Part shown: piece by piece, positions 43,474-52,132 of the stretch
Layout: each line of letters starts with the position of its first letter
Numbering within the stretch: the first letter of the stretch is position 1
NCBI GenBank assembly: GCA_017520505.1
Contig: JAFXFN010000018.1
Span: 1-64,000, forward strand
Reading direction: 5' to 3'
Source of the DNA: Clostridia bacterium
Lineage (GTDB): Bacteria; Bacillota; Clostridia; Oscillospirales; CAG-272
Length of the DNA stretch: 64,000 nt
The notes under the pieces: model-generated
Seen by the model: only the letters and a program-made list of their open reading frames with translations
Told to the model about the DNA's origin: nothing
Database searches by the model: none
Made by a program: the position numbers and the translations under genes

Positions 43474-44057
43474 TACTTATCCGATTCCGCTTCGGGAATG
43501 ACTATAGCAAGAAAATGGCAATCTTCGCCGCCTACCGCAACCATGCCGTGAGGCCACTTGGAATTAAGATAGATACAGTCACCCTCGTTGAGTATTTCTA
43601 CCTTGTCATTAATAACCATTTTAAGAGTTCCCTTTGTGATCATATCAAATTCGTGACCGTCATGCACACACATATGAATAGGCGCATCGACCGCTTCTTC
43701 GCTGAACGGCACTCTTACGGTAAACGGTTCTATTTTTCTGTCGCTGAACATATATGCCATATTTTGATAATCAAATCCGTGGCGTCTTTCAACAGGAAGA
43801 CCGTTTCCCTTTTTTGTTACAGTATAAACGGACAGCTTGGGAGCTTCGCCCATAATAAGATCTGTAAGGTCAACACGAAGTCTTTGCGCCGCCTTGCAAA
43901 GAAATGATATGGACATATCTCTCATGCCCTTTTCGCACTGTATGTATTCTTCCTCAGTTGTATCTGTAAATTTAGCCATATCAGCTGTTGTAAAGCCGAG
44001 AATATCACGAAGATCAGCAAGTCTTTCGCCGATTTGTTTAAGATTGGATATTTCCAT
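43473..44057 (-). CDS. XRE-family regulator with C-terminal cupin domain
   Basis: A 194-residue DNA-binding protein: an N-terminal helix-turn-helix (about 7-62; IGERLADLRDILGFTTADMAKFTDT) and a C-terminal cupin barrel (about 115-190; HDGHEFDMITKGTLKMVIND, GDCIYLNSKWPHG). Such HTH-cupin regulators often sense small molecules in amino acid or polyamine pathways; no target is visible here. It has a promoter at 44094-44123 and is co-transcribed with rsmE. Confidence 0.88.
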   Translation of the reverse strand: MEISNLKQIGERLADLRDILGFTTADMAKFTDTTEEEYIQCEKGMRDMSISFLCKAAQRLRVDLTDLIMGEAPKLSVYTVTKKGNGLPVERRHGFDYQNMAYMFSDRKIEPFTVRVPFSEEAVDAPIHMCVHDGHEFDMITKGTLKMVINDKVEILNEGDCIYLNSKWPHGMVAVGGEDCHFLAIVIPEAESDK

Positions 44058-44093
44058 AATTACCTCCGATAAAAAACATATTATTCCTTTTAA

Positions 44094-44123
44094 ATTATAG
44101 CATATATTAGTGTTTTTTGTAAA
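44094..44123 (-). promoter_or_regulatory. Promoter of the XRE/cupin-rsmE unit
   Basis: Leftward: -35 TTTACA (44118-44123), 18-nt spacer, -10 TATAAT (44094-44099). Confidence 0.7.
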
Positions 44124-44147
44124 GTATAAATTGTTAATAATATATAG

Positions 44148-44174
44148 AAAAGAAAAACCCGATATATTATCGGG
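44148..44174 (-). terminator. Terminator of folT
   Basis: Perfect 7-bp stem CCCGATA/TATCGGG (44158-44164 with 44168-44174), extended by a wobble-free GC end, followed leftward by TTTTTCTTTTC. It begins about 19 nt past the folT stop. Confidence 0.85.
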
Positions 44175-44192
44175 CTTTTAAATCTGAAATTA

Positions 44193-44981
44193 TCAAATAT
44201 TAACGTTATATTTAGCTGTATACTTTTCAAAAAAGGAAATAATGAGTATAAGAATCAGTATTTCTACAGGAAGCATTATGAGATTTTTTATCAGACGGGC
44301 AGGCAGAAGCGCAACAAATGTATCACCATAAAGAACACTGCAGCAAAACGTATTGAGAATTATGTTACAAACAACGGTGTCAAGAACTTTCGCTGTAATT
44401 ATACGCCACACGGGAAGCTTTCCGTTTTTTGAATATTCCCTGTTCAAAACCAATCCGTAAAAAAAACCGCTTATGAGTGCTGTAACGGTAAATCCGGGGA
44501 AAAGCATACCGCCTGCAGGATTTATTATATATCCGATAATGTCAGCAGATGCGCCGAATGCCATACCTGTCGTAGGACCGTACAAATATCCGCATAAAGC
44601 AATGAAAATAAATGTAAACGTGATTTTCATTTCCTGTATCGGCATTATCTCAACAAGCGACACAACACCTGCAAGCGACAAAAGCAATGCACACATAACA
44701 AGCTTCATTGTACGTTTTTTAGGTGAAAGGCGTTCTTCCTGACAAAGCTCATCGCCAAGTTTTACAGTAACCGAAATTATCAGAACAATGATGCCTATAA
44801 CTCCGAGTCCCCAAAAAAGTGCAAATCTTTCGGGGCTTGTCGGCTTTATTGCAGCAAATGTAAGCGGTGTACCCTTGACCACAGCATACGAAACAGCACG
44901 TACGGCAAGGGTGATAAACTGCATTATCAAAAGCACGATGCCACACATAAAAAGTCTGTGATTGTTTTTGAATTTTAACAT
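44193..44981 (-). CDS. folT: Folate-type ECF transporter S component with N-terminal membrane extension
   Basis: Substrate-binding membrane subunit of an energy-coupling factor vitamin transporter. The C-terminal part (about 88-262) matches folate-family S components: GYLYGPTTGMAFGASADIIG, NPAGGMLFPGFTVTALISG and the late ARLIKNLIMLPVE helix. The first 80 residues add two further membrane helices not expected in a roughly 175-residue FolT. I start at ATG 44981 (AAAGGA 8 nt upstream), giving 262 aa; a longer frame to 45164 would run through the riboswitch and terminator and is rejected. EcfA/EcfT are not in the window. Confidence 0.82.
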   Translation of the reverse strand: MLKFKNNHRLFMCGIVLLIMQFITLAVRAVSYAVVKGTPLTFAAIKPTSPERFALFWGLGVIGIIVLIISVTVKLGDELCQEERLSPKKRTMKLVMCALLLSLAGVVSLVEIMPIQEMKITFTFIFIALCGYLYGPTTGMAFGASADIIGYIINPAGGMLFPGFTVTALISGFFYGLVLNREYSKNGKLPVWRIITAKVLDTVVCNIILNTFCCSVLYGDTFVALLPARLIKNLIMLPVEILILILIISFFEKYTAKYNVNI

Positions 44982-45021
44982 TTTGTTTTTCCTTTCCAAC
45001 AGACGGAAATTCCCAAAGAAC

Positions 45022-45055
45022 AAAAATAACGGAAAGAGCGCAAAGCTCCCCCCGT
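45022..45055 (-). terminator. Intrinsic terminator in the folT leader
   Basis: An 11-bp stem with three G-T wobbles (45045-45055 with 45029-45039), 5-nt loop, then TTATTTTTG. It lies between the riboswitch-like aptamer and the folT start codon, the expected place for a transcription-attenuation switch. Confidence 0.75.
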
Positions 45056-45074
45056 AAAACAAAAACTTTATATT

Positions 45075-45184
45075 CAGCGGGATGCGGATATAAAACCGCA
45101 GCCATACGGCAATTCGTTCGGCAGACAACTCCCCGTCCTGCCGACACTGCGAAAACACTCGCATACGCTTTATATCCTACTCTG
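45075..45184 (-). ncRNA. Tetrahydrofolate (THF, class I) riboswitch upstream of folT
   Basis: On the minus strand the leader follows the order of conserved THF-I blocks: CAG-AGUAG (5' side of P1), stem P2 formed by a perfect 9-bp pairing of 45169-45177 with 45086-45094, GCGU...AGUG, stem P3 CGGCAG/CUGCCG with a G-rich loop, ACGAA, a small hairpin GCC-GUAU-GGC, GCGGU, then GCAUCC and CUG closing P1. Loop GGGA (45130-45133) can pair with UCCC (45079-45082), matching the known L3/J2-1 pseudoknot. The downstream gene is a folate transporter, as usual for this class. Comparison is to the consensus from memory; no covariance model was run. Confidence 0.75.
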
Positions 45185-45343
45185 TTCATATATATTCTAT
45201 CACTCTTAAATAATAAATTCTATTGACACATTTACCATTTTTATAATCAAAATACAGCATTTTCTTCACCATTTTGCACATATTTTTCCTCAAAATTTCT
45301 TTAAAACGGGCTTTTTGTTTTCATATCATACACAAATTCGATA

Positions 45344-45372
45344 TTGAAATAGGAATATAATCATTGTATAAT
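45344..45372 (+). promoter_or_regulatory. Promoter of the algI-algJ-type pair
   Basis: -35 TTGAAA (45344-45349), 17-nt spacer, -10 TATAAT (45367-45372), with TTGGAG as ribosome binding site before ATG 45402. Confidence 0.8.
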
Positions 45373-45401
45373 TTTTCAAAATACCTTATTTTGGAGAATT
45401 T

Positions 45402-46820
45402 ATGGTTTTTTCAAGTCTTGAATTTTTATTTTTATACCTGGCGATAACGCTGGCGGTATATTTTCTCGTTCCGAGAAAACTGAAAAACATCTGGCTGCTC
45501 ATCATAAGCCTTGTTTTTTACGGCTGGGGTGAGCGTGTTTATACTGCACTTATGGTATTCACGATAATCGTGGATTACGTCTGCGGATATTTCGTTGACA
45601 AATATCGGGAAAACCGAAAAAAAGCAAAAACAGTATTAGTGATCAGTGTAATAATTAATCTTGCTATTTTGGGATTTTTCAAATACTATGATTTTATCGT
45701 CGGAAGTATATTGAATCTTATACCCGGTGTAAACATCCCGCTTCTCGGTCTGAAATTGCCGATAGGTATCTCGTTTTACACCTTCCAGGCGCTTTCGTAC
45801 GTTATCGACGTATACAGAGGTGACGCAAACGTTCAGAAAAAGATCACTTCTTTCGGTGCTTACGTAACACTTTTCCCCCAGCTCATCGCAGGACCTATCG
45901 TAAGATACAAGGATGTTGACGATCAGCTCAATGAGCGTCTTGAGTCCGTTGATATGTTTGCTTCAGGTGTACGAACATTTACCGCCGGTCTTGCTAAAAA
46001 GATAGTATTTGCAAACGCAATAGGCGAAGTATGGTACTATTTCAGAGATCTTCCGACAGATGAACGTTCGGTACTTGCCGCTTGGTTTGGTATTATATGC
46101 TATTCCTTACAGCTTTACTTTGACTTTTCGGCATATTCCGATATGGCTATTGGTCTTGGTAAAATGCTCGGCTTCCGCTTTTTGGAAAACTTCAATTATC
46201 CCTACATTTCAAAAAGCATTACGGAATTCTGGCGCAGATGGCACATGTCTTTGTCGACTTGGTTCAGAGATAACGTATATTTTCCTCTCGGCGGTTCGAG
46301 AAAAGGAAAGTTCAAAACATACAGAAACCTTCTTATCGTTTGGCTTCTCACGGGAATTTGGCACGGAGCGTATTGGAATTACATACTTTGGGGCGTTTAT
46401 TACGGTATAATTCTTATGCTTGAAAAAGGTTTTCTTCTCAAGCTTCTTGAAAAGATTCCGTCTTTCTTCCGCCACATATATACGCTTTTGATAGTTATAT
46501 TCGGTTGGCTTTTGTTCGTATTCGAAGATATCGGTGCAGGCTTTGAATATGCAAAGAATATGTTTGGTGTAAACGGTTCAGGACTTTTAACCGCATCAGA
46601 TGCCTACGAAATAACAAGAAATCTTGTGTTTGTAGCTATTCTTTGTATTGCTTGCACACCGCTTCCCAAAAAGCTTTTCTATAAGCTTTATTTCAGCGAA
46701 GGAAAGCTTGGCACAGTTTACAGATATGCCGTTCCCGTTGTTGCATTGGCGTTCCTTACGGTAAGTATTGCATATCTTGTAGATTCAAGCTTCAATCCGT
46801 TCTTATACTTCAGATTCTAA
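45402..46820 (+). CDS. MBOAT family O-acyltransferase (AlgI/DltB-like)
   Basis: A 472-residue polytopic membrane acyltransferase that passes acetyl groups across the membrane to surface polysaccharide. Family marks are KLPIGISFYTFQALSYVIDVYRG (in two adjoining stretches), FPQLIAGPIVRY, LYFDFSAYSDMAIG, EFWRRWHMSLSTWFRDNVYFPLGG and the catalytic-His segment TGIWHGAYWNYILWG. The 10-nt spacing to the next gene and the AlgJ-like partner support polysaccharide O-acetylation rather than D-alanylation of teichoic acid, since dltA/C/D are absent. The acetylated polymer is unknown. Confidence 0.93.
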   Translation: MVFSSLEFLFLYLAITLAVYFLVPRKLKNIWLLIISLVFYGWGERVYTALMVFTIIVDYVCGYFVDKYRENRKKAKTVLVISVIINLAILGFFKYYDFIVGSILNLIPGVNIPLLGLKLPIGISFYTFQALSYVIDVYRGDANVQKKITSFGAYVTLFPQLIAGPIVRYKDVDDQLNERLESVDMFASGVRTFTAGLAKKIVFANAIGEVWYYFRDLPTDERSVLAAWFGIICYSLQLYFDFSAYSDMAIGLGKMLGFRFLENFNYPYISKSITEFWRRWHMSLSTWFRDNVYFPLGGSRKGKFKTYRNLLIVWLLTGIWHGAYWNYILWGVYYGIILMLEKGFLLKLLEKIPSFFRHIYTLLIVIFGWLLFVFEDIGAGFEYAKNMFGVNGSGLLTASDAYEITRNLVFVAILCIACTPLPKKLFYKLYFSEGKLGTVYRYAVPVVALAFLTVSIAYLVDSSFNPFLYFRF

Positions 46821-46830
46821 GGAGGCAGTT

Positions 46831-48201
46831 ATGAGTGAAATGAAAAAGCCCGAAGCTGAAATTTTGCTTGACAAGCAGCTTGAATTGGCTTCCAAAGCAA
46901 AAAAATCAAATATTATAACAGCGGCAATATTTCTCGTTTTAATATTCGCCGTATCTGTCGCATTCTGGATAGTACCCGATAATGAGTATTCGGGAGAGGA
47001 AAAAAGAAGCTTGAAACAGCTTCCCGAAATATCGTTTGAGAGATTTGTCAGCGACTTAAAGCAAGACTGCAAAGAAATATTTATGACTTACGATGAAAAA
47101 CAGGCATTGAAAGACCAGCGTGAGGATTTTGCTGATGAAATTGCCGAATATTATGCAGATCAGTTCCCTGCCAGAAACGCTATGCGTGCGATAAAGGGAT
47201 ACACGGAAATGTTGCTCTGTAAAGGCGAATCAAACGGCATAATAATCACAAACGGTATGCTCATCAATCCCGATACAATAACGGGAACAGCTAAAGACGA
47301 GGACGGTAATGTTCGCGACAGAAACGAAGAAGATGCCATTAAAAACATAACCAAAAACATTGGATATATCAACTATCTAAGCAAAATGCTCGGCACGTCG
47401 GGTGTTGAAGTTTACACGGCACTTGCAGGTCGTACAGTAGATGTAAACCGTGATATTTTACCGTCGCTTTATCCGTCAGATGTCAACGATGCATTTTGGA
47501 ATGCATATACCGAAGGTGCAAGCAAAGCAGGAATCAATACAGTTGACATACTTTCTCCGCTTCGCAATCACGTAAATGACGGTGAATACGTTTATTATAA
47601 GACGGACCACCACTGGACAACTCTCGGCGCTTACTACGCATACTGCGAAATAATAAACTCCCTCGGCGAAGAGCCGTTGCCGATAGATTCATTTACAAAA
47701 GAAATTGCAAGTGAGGATTTTCTCGGCACTGTATATGCAAAATCGGGCATTGCTCCGTCAGGTGCTGATACGATAACGTTTTTCCGTTTTGAAAATGATG
47801 AACAGTTCACAACAACTATTCCGGTCGGTGAAGAAGTAACCGAATACAAAGGTTTTTATAACAAAAAATATCTCGAAGATGCCGATAAATACAGTGCATT
47901 TTTAGGTCATGACAACTTCACATTCGGCGGTAATAATCCATTGACTCTTATCACAAAGGACGGAGATGAAAACCGTGAAAAACTTGTGCTCATAAAGGAC
48001 AGTTTTGCGCACTCACTCGCTCCGTTTCTTGCATATCACTATGACCTTATAATACTTGATATGCGTTATTATATCCCCGACGGAAATATAAATAAAACCG
48101 TTATGCAATACGCATCAGAGGAAAACGTTTCAAAGGTGCTTATCCTCTATAATATGGAAACATTTATGAACGATGAATATCTGATGCGAATAATAGGCTG
48201 A
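46831..48201 (+). CDS. AlgJ/AlgX-like (DHHW family) polysaccharide O-acetylation protein
   Basis: A 456-residue membrane-anchored extracellular protein. After a cytosolic start comes one helix (about 29-48), then an SGNH-hydrolase-like domain of the DHHW family: KTDHHWTTLGAYYAYCEI (about 253-270) gives the DHHW motif and LVLIKDSFAHSLAPFLAYH (about 388-406) the Ser block. Such proteins complete the acyl transfer started by the MBOAT partner encoded 10 nt upstream. Length is typical. A GGAGG ribosome binding site precedes the ATG. Confidence 0.9.
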   Translation: MSEMKKPEAEILLDKQLELASKAKKSNIITAAIFLVLIFAVSVAFWIVPDNEYSGEEKRSLKQLPEISFERFVSDLKQDCKEIFMTYDEKQALKDQREDFADEIAEYYADQFPARNAMRAIKGYTEMLLCKGESNGIIITNGMLINPDTITGTAKDEDGNVRDRNEEDAIKNITKNIGYINYLSKMLGTSGVEVYTALAGRTVDVNRDILPSLYPSDVNDAFWNAYTEGASKAGINTVDILSPLRNHVNDGEYVYYKTDHHWTTLGAYYAYCEIINSLGEEPLPIDSFTKEIASEDFLGTVYAKSGIAPSGADTITFFRFENDEQFTTTIPVGEEVTEYKGFYNKKYLEDADKYSAFLGHDNFTFGGNNPLTLITKDGDENREKLVLIKDSFAHSLAPFLAYHYDLIILDMRYYIPDGNINKTVMQYASEENVSKVLILYNMETFMNDEYLMRIIG

Positions 48202-48209
48202 TTAAACTG

Positions 48210-48249
48210 AAAAGAACCTGTGCGATATTAAAATCACACAGGTTCTTTT
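48210..48249. terminator. Bidirectional terminator
   Basis: A perfect 13-bp stem (48210-48222 with 48237-48249) flanked by A-run and T-run lies between the convergent algJ-type gene and dnaI, so it can serve both. Confidence 0.9.
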
Positions 48250-48252
48250 GAC

Positions 48253-49227
48253 TTAATTCATCAACAGCTTTTTCATTCTTACATCCTTACCTGTGAAAAC
48301 AAACGGTTTAAATTCACCGGCAAGTCTTGAGAAGATTCTGTCGTCATATTTTGTTCTGAGTTCTTTATGGGAAAGATTTGTATTAATTATCATAGCCTTT
48401 CCCTCGCAATATCTTGTATTAACAAGATTGTAAAGGCAAGAGGTTGTAAACTGATTTACGTTTTCCGTTCCGAGATCGTCAATTACAAGAAGCTCGCAAT
48501 CAAAATATTTTTCACTTCTTGACGGTTCATTCTGCGCACGCTTGAATTTATCATATTCAAAATCAGCAAAAATATTTTGTGCAGTATTATATATAACGTA
48601 ATAACCTCGCTTAATAACAGCCGATGCAAGAGCGACAGACAAATGCGTTTTGCCTGTACCTGTTGTACCTAAAAGGAGCAGGCTGTCATTGTTTTCCTTT
48701 GAAAATGACTCGACGTACGCTTTGAGCTTACCTAATATAAACTCCATATTGTCATATTCACTTTGATTATCACAGTAATACGAAAGATCGAAATTTTCAA
48801 AGGTCATTTTATCAGCAAGAATACCAAGACCTGAAATCTGTGTCATTCGCTTCGCAAGCTCATTTTTCATACAGATGCACATTTTGCCCTCAAATGTTCC
48901 TGTGTCGGAGCATTTTTTACATCCGTACTCAGGCATAAAATAATCCTGCGGATATCCGTATTTTTGCAAAAGCTCTGAACGCCTTAACAGCAATTCCCTG
49001 TTTCTTTCCTTGAGCTGTGCCAGTTTTTCGTCAAGGCTCGCACGTCCATCTGTTGCTGCCTTGAAAACTGAAAGAGCTGTTTGGGAAAGTTCCGCCTCAA
49101 CTTCTGCCATATCGGAATATTTTTCAGAAAGCCTGCGTCTTCTTTCGTCAGCTTCACGGCGTGCCTTTTGTGCATTCTCATCAAACGAACGTTTGACTGA
49201 TATGTAGATATCATCTCTGTAACTCAT
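48253..49227 (-). CDS. dnaI: DnaI/DnaC-like helicase loader ATPase
   Basis: A 324-residue AAA+ protein that loads the replicative helicase. A coiled N-terminus (1-90) leads to a four-cysteine zinc module (CKKCSDTGTFEGKMCIC, about 123-139), then Walker A GTTGTGKTHLSVALA (about 197-211), Walker B LLVIDDLGTE and arginine-finger region DDRIFSRLAGE. It shares one nucleotide with the end of the DnaD-type gene, giving the Gram-positive primosome pair. Confidence 0.92.
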   Translation of the reverse strand: MSYRDDIYISVKRSFDENAQKARREADERRRRLSEKYSDMAEVEAELSQTALSVFKAATDGRASLDEKLAQLKERNRELLLRRSELLQKYGYPQDYFMPEYGCKKCSDTGTFEGKMCICMKNELAKRMTQISGLGILADKMTFENFDLSYYCDNQSEYDNMEFILGKLKAYVESFSKENNDSLLLLGTTGTGKTHLSVALASAVIKRGYYVIYNTAQNIFADFEYDKFKRAQNEPSRSEKYFDCELLVIDDLGTENVNQFTTSCLYNLVNTRYCEGKAMIINTNLSHKELRTKYDDRIFSRLAGEFKPFVFTGKDVRMKKLLMN

Positions 49228-50195
49228 TATTTTTTATCCTTATAACTACGTTTGATAGCAGCTGTCATAAATTCATCCTCGTCAAAATTACCGAGCTGTT
49301 TTTTGTCTTTGTTTTCCTTTTCTTTTTGGCTTGCTTTATAGCTTTCAGCCTCAGCTTTTGTTTCTTCAACGGTCGTAAAGCCCTCGGAATGCCATCTTTT
49401 GAGAATAGCCCCCATATAACCTATAGCGGATTCTCCCGTTCTGTCAACGGTAATTTCATACGCTTCCTTTATCATTTCAAATGACATATCGTATTCTTCT
49501 ATCCACTTGGTAAAGCTGTTCTTCTCCTTTGAGGTAAGCGCACGTGCGCCAATTCCGAAAAGCTCCTTTATTCCGTACAAGATGTCATTTTTGATCTCCT
49601 CTTTGGCAAGGTGGCTTTCAAGCTCCTCAACTGTTGTAATATCATTTTCAAACATACTGTAAACCATACGTGCTATATATACAACGGATTTTTTATCGGT
49701 TTTGATACAGTAATCAAACATCTTCTCGATATATTCGGGAGAAAGTCTGAGATATTCATACATTGATACAATGTGTGCTATCTCGTTCTTATTAAGCATT
49801 TTACCGAGCATCGCACTGCATTTATCAATAAGCCGCTTAAGCTCGTTGCTCTTCTCAATGATAACAGCCGTTTCTTCACTTGAATATTCAGGTGCTTCTC
49901 GTTTAAGAAGGTCAGATGATTTACCCTTCTTTTCTATAACGGGTGTTCGTATATCGTCGGAATTAAGAAATGCACCGTTTTTGTCCCAGAAGCTTATCGC
50001 TTCTTCGATATCAGCCCACTGCATATGCAGATCCTTTACAGCAAGTGCTCTGTTCTTTTCAGGCTCCTTGCGAAATGCACTGTTTGAGCAGATATAAAGC
50101 AAAACACGGAACTGATCAGCCGTCGCCGTTTGTATAACACGGAATACAGAATCGAGAGGAACGGACAAAACGTGAGCAGAATAATTAATTTCCAT
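49227..50195 (-). CDS. DnaD-domain replication initiation protein
   Basis: A 322-residue DnaB/DnaD-type primosome protein. An N-terminal winged-helix-like part (LDSVFRVIQTATADQFRVLLYI in adjoining stretches) precedes two DnaD-domain copies (about 115-190 and 200-285); the second has the family segment IEEYDMSFEMIKEAYEI and IGYMGAILKRW. ATG 50195 with GGAG upstream is chosen; a longer frame lacks support. It overlaps rex by 11 nt. Confidence 0.9.
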   Translation of the reverse strand: MEINYSAHVLSVPLDSVFRVIQTATADQFRVLLYICSNSAFRKEPEKNRALAVKDLHMQWADIEEAISFWDKNGAFLNSDDIRTPVIEKKGKSSDLLKREAPEYSSEETAVIIEKSNELKRLIDKCSAMLGKMLNKNEIAHIVSMYEYLRLSPEYIEKMFDYCIKTDKKSVVYIARMVYSMFENDITTVEELESHLAKEEIKNDILYGIKELFGIGARALTSKEKNSFTKWIEEYDMSFEMIKEAYEITVDRTGESAIGYMGAILKRWHSEGFTTVEETKAEAESYKASQKEKENKDKKQLGNFDEDEFMTAAIKRSYKDKK

Positions 50196-50901
50196 CTTTG
50201 TTTTCTCCGTTTCCCGAAAATTCAATTTCGTTAATTTCATTCATAAGAAGCATAAGCGTATCACCAAGCATTACATTCTGACATTTTATTTTGTCGGAAT
50301 GAAGTTCGCTTGTCGAAAAATTCCAAATCCCATTGATACCGCAATCAGCAAGAAAGTCGCACACATCATCATTCACCTCAGGCAACGCGAGAACAGCAAT
50401 AGAAATATTACCGTTACAAAAATCTTGAAGCTCATCGGTAGATAAAACGGTGAAATCCTTACATTTCGCGCCGACATCACACTTGTCGTAAGAAAATACA
50501 CCTTTTATACGTATACCTCTGATATCAAAAATATTTGTCGCCAACAGTGCTTTCGTTATATCTCCTGCACCGATAATAACAGCAGAATATTTCTTGTTGA
50601 CACAAAGTATTCTGCTCACCTGTGTGTACAAAAACTTGACATTATAACCGTATCCCTGCTGACCGAAATCTCCAAAGCTGTTAAAATCCTGACGCACCTG
50701 CGACGGAGTTATTCCCATAAGCTTCGCAAGATCTCCCGATGATATACGCAAAATGTCATTATTCAAAAGGTCACGCAAAAATCTGAAATATCTCGGCATT
50801 CTCCGCATAACGGAAGATGAAACGGTATATGAGCTTGTATTTTCACGCTTTGCACGCAAGCGCTTATCATCAAAAATGTTTTTCTTACCTTCAAGTGCCA
50901 T
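50185..50901 (-). CDS. rex: Redox-sensing transcriptional repressor Rex
   Basis: NADH/NAD+-sensing repressor of fermentation and respiration genes (238 aa). The N-terminal winged helix (about 30-100) has SSSVMRRMPRYFRFLRDLL and ITPSQVRQDFNSFGDFGQQGYGYNV, near-identical to the family signature. The Rossmann domain reads VIIGAGDITKALL; the third glycine of the usual GxGxxG is Thr, an unusual change at the NAD pyrophosphate loop. It lies 38 nt after the isocitrate dehydrogenase gene. Confidence 0.93.
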   Translation of the reverse strand: MALEGKKNIFDDKRLRAKRENTSSYTVSSSVMRRMPRYFRFLRDLLNNDILRISSGDLAKLMGITPSQVRQDFNSFGDFGQQGYGYNVKFLYTQVSRILCVNKKYSAVIIGAGDITKALLATNIFDIRGIRIKGVFSYDKCDVGAKCKDFTVLSTDELQDFCNGNISIAVLALPEVNDDVCDFLADCGINGIWNFSTSELHSDKIKCQNVMLGDTLMLLMNEINEIEFSGNGENKDGN

Positions 50902-50918
50902 ATCAGTTTACCTTTCAA

Positions 50919-50936
50919 CGGCACCTGAAAGTGCCG
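50919..50936 (-). terminator. Small hairpin between isocitrate dehydrogenase and rex genes
   Basis: CGGCAC-CTGAAA-GTGCCG, a perfect 6-bp stem with no T-run on the minus strand; probably a partial terminator or mRNA-stability hairpin. Confidence 0.35.
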
Positions 50937-50939
50937 ATA

Positions 50940-52112
50940 TTAAAGCTTTTCCTTAACGTATGCTGTAAATTCTTCGCAAGTAGCGCCTGTATCTCTGCCT
51001 GTTACCTTGATGCGTTTTTCTTCAAACATATAAATATCAAGTGCATTTGAAAGCTTATCAGCTTCCGCCTGATAACCTATATGTGAAAGAAGAAGAACTG
51101 TAGCTCTGAGCATTGAGCAGGGGTCTGCGTATATAGCACGTCCTTCGTTTACCATTCTGGGAGCTGAGCCGTGAATAGCTTCAAACATTGCATACTTCTT
51201 ACCGATGTTAGCGCTTCCTGCAGTACCTACACCGCCCTGGAATTCAGCCGCTTCGTCAGTAATTATATCGCCGTAAAGGTTGGGAAGAATAAATACCTTG
51301 AAATCGCCTCTGCGTTTTTCATCAACAAGCTTTGCTGTCATAATGTCAATGAACCATTCGTCGGTTGTGATCTCGGGATATTCCTCACCGACTTTTTTTG
51401 CAATATTCAAGAACTTACCGTCTGTAGTCTTGATAATGTTCGCTTTTGTAACTATTGAAACTCTTTCTTTATTATTCTTTCTTGCAAATTCATAAGCAAG
51501 ACGAGCGATTCTCTCGCAACCCTCACTTGTTGCAATCGTGAAATCAACGCCAAGATCATCTGTCACGTGAACGCCCTTGCTGCCTACAGCATACGCACCC
51601 TCGGTATTCTCTCTGAAGAATGTCCAGTCTATTCCCTTATCAGGAACCTTAACGGGACGGAGATTTGCAAAAAGGTCAAGATTTTTACGCATAGCAACGT
51701 TTGCGCTCTCAATATTTGGAAGACCGTCGCCCTGATGAGGTGTCGTTGTCGGACCCTTGAGTATAACATCGCACTTGTAAAGCTCTTCCATTACGTCATC
51801 AGGTATTGCCTGCATGTGCTTAACACGATTTTCGATCGTCAAGCCCTCAATATAACGTATTTCAATTTTTCCTTTTGCAATATCATCGGCAAGCAAGGAT
51901 TCAAGTACACTTGCCGCAGCGTTTGTTATAGTCGGGCCGATGCCGTCGCCGCCTGTGACGCCGATAACAATTTTATCAAGCTTTGTATAATCAACAAAAT
52001 CCTTTGATGCGTTAATTTTTTCAACTCGTGCAAGCTGTTCATACATAAGCGCCTTGAATTTTTCAGCCGCATCTTCAACACAAGCTTCGTATTTTTTCAT
52101 TTCTTCGTTCAT
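50940..52112 (-). CDS. Isocitrate/isopropylmalate-type dehydrogenase (probable NAD-IDH)
   Basis: Decarboxylating beta-hydroxyacid dehydrogenase of 390 residues. It shows VIGVTGGDGIGPTITNAA (about 41-58), VILKGPTTTPHQGDGLPNIESANVAMRKNLDLFANLRPVK in consecutive segments with the IDH-type Ser-Asn and Arg residues, WTFFRENTEGAY, and the C-terminal FEAIHGSAPRM. I favour isocitrate over 3-isopropylmalate because of the NIESANVAMRK block and absence of leu genes; the cofactor cannot be fixed from sequence. ATG 52112 with GGAGG upstream is used. A 19-bp palindrome lies in its leader. Confidence 0.85.
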   Translation of the reverse strand: MNEEMKKYEACVEDAAEKFKALMYEQLARVEKINASKDFVDYTKLDKIVIGVTGGDGIGPTITNAAASVLESLLADDIAKGKIEIRYIEGLTIENRVKHMQAIPDDVMEELYKCDVILKGPTTTPHQGDGLPNIESANVAMRKNLDLFANLRPVKVPDKGIDWTFFRENTEGAYAVGSKGVHVTDDLGVDFTIATSEGCERIARLAYEFARKNNKERVSIVTKANIIKTTDGKFLNIAKKVGEEYPEITTDEWFIDIMTAKLVDEKRRGDFKVFILPNLYGDIITDEAAEFQGGVGTAGSANIGKKYAMFEAIHGSAPRMVNEGRAIYADPCSMLRATVLLLSHIGYQAEADKLSNALDIYMFEEKRIKVTGRDTGATCEEFTAYVKEKL

Positions 52113-52132
52113 TTTAAAGACCTCCGAATTTT

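Noticed and set aside
44982..45164. Longer folT reading frame (323 codons) starting at 45164
   Set aside because: It would translate through the riboswitch aptamer and terminator; ATG 44981 has a good ribosome binding site and matches the hydrophobic start.
44749..45189. Overlapping 146-codon frame on the minus strand at the folT 5' end
   Set aside because: It covers the riboswitch and reads folT out of frame, has no family features, and is cysteine-rich noise.
45223..45247. TTGACA and TATAAT on the plus strand as algI promoter
   Set aside because: Spacing is only 13 nt; the pair at 45344-45372 has 17 nt and better placement.
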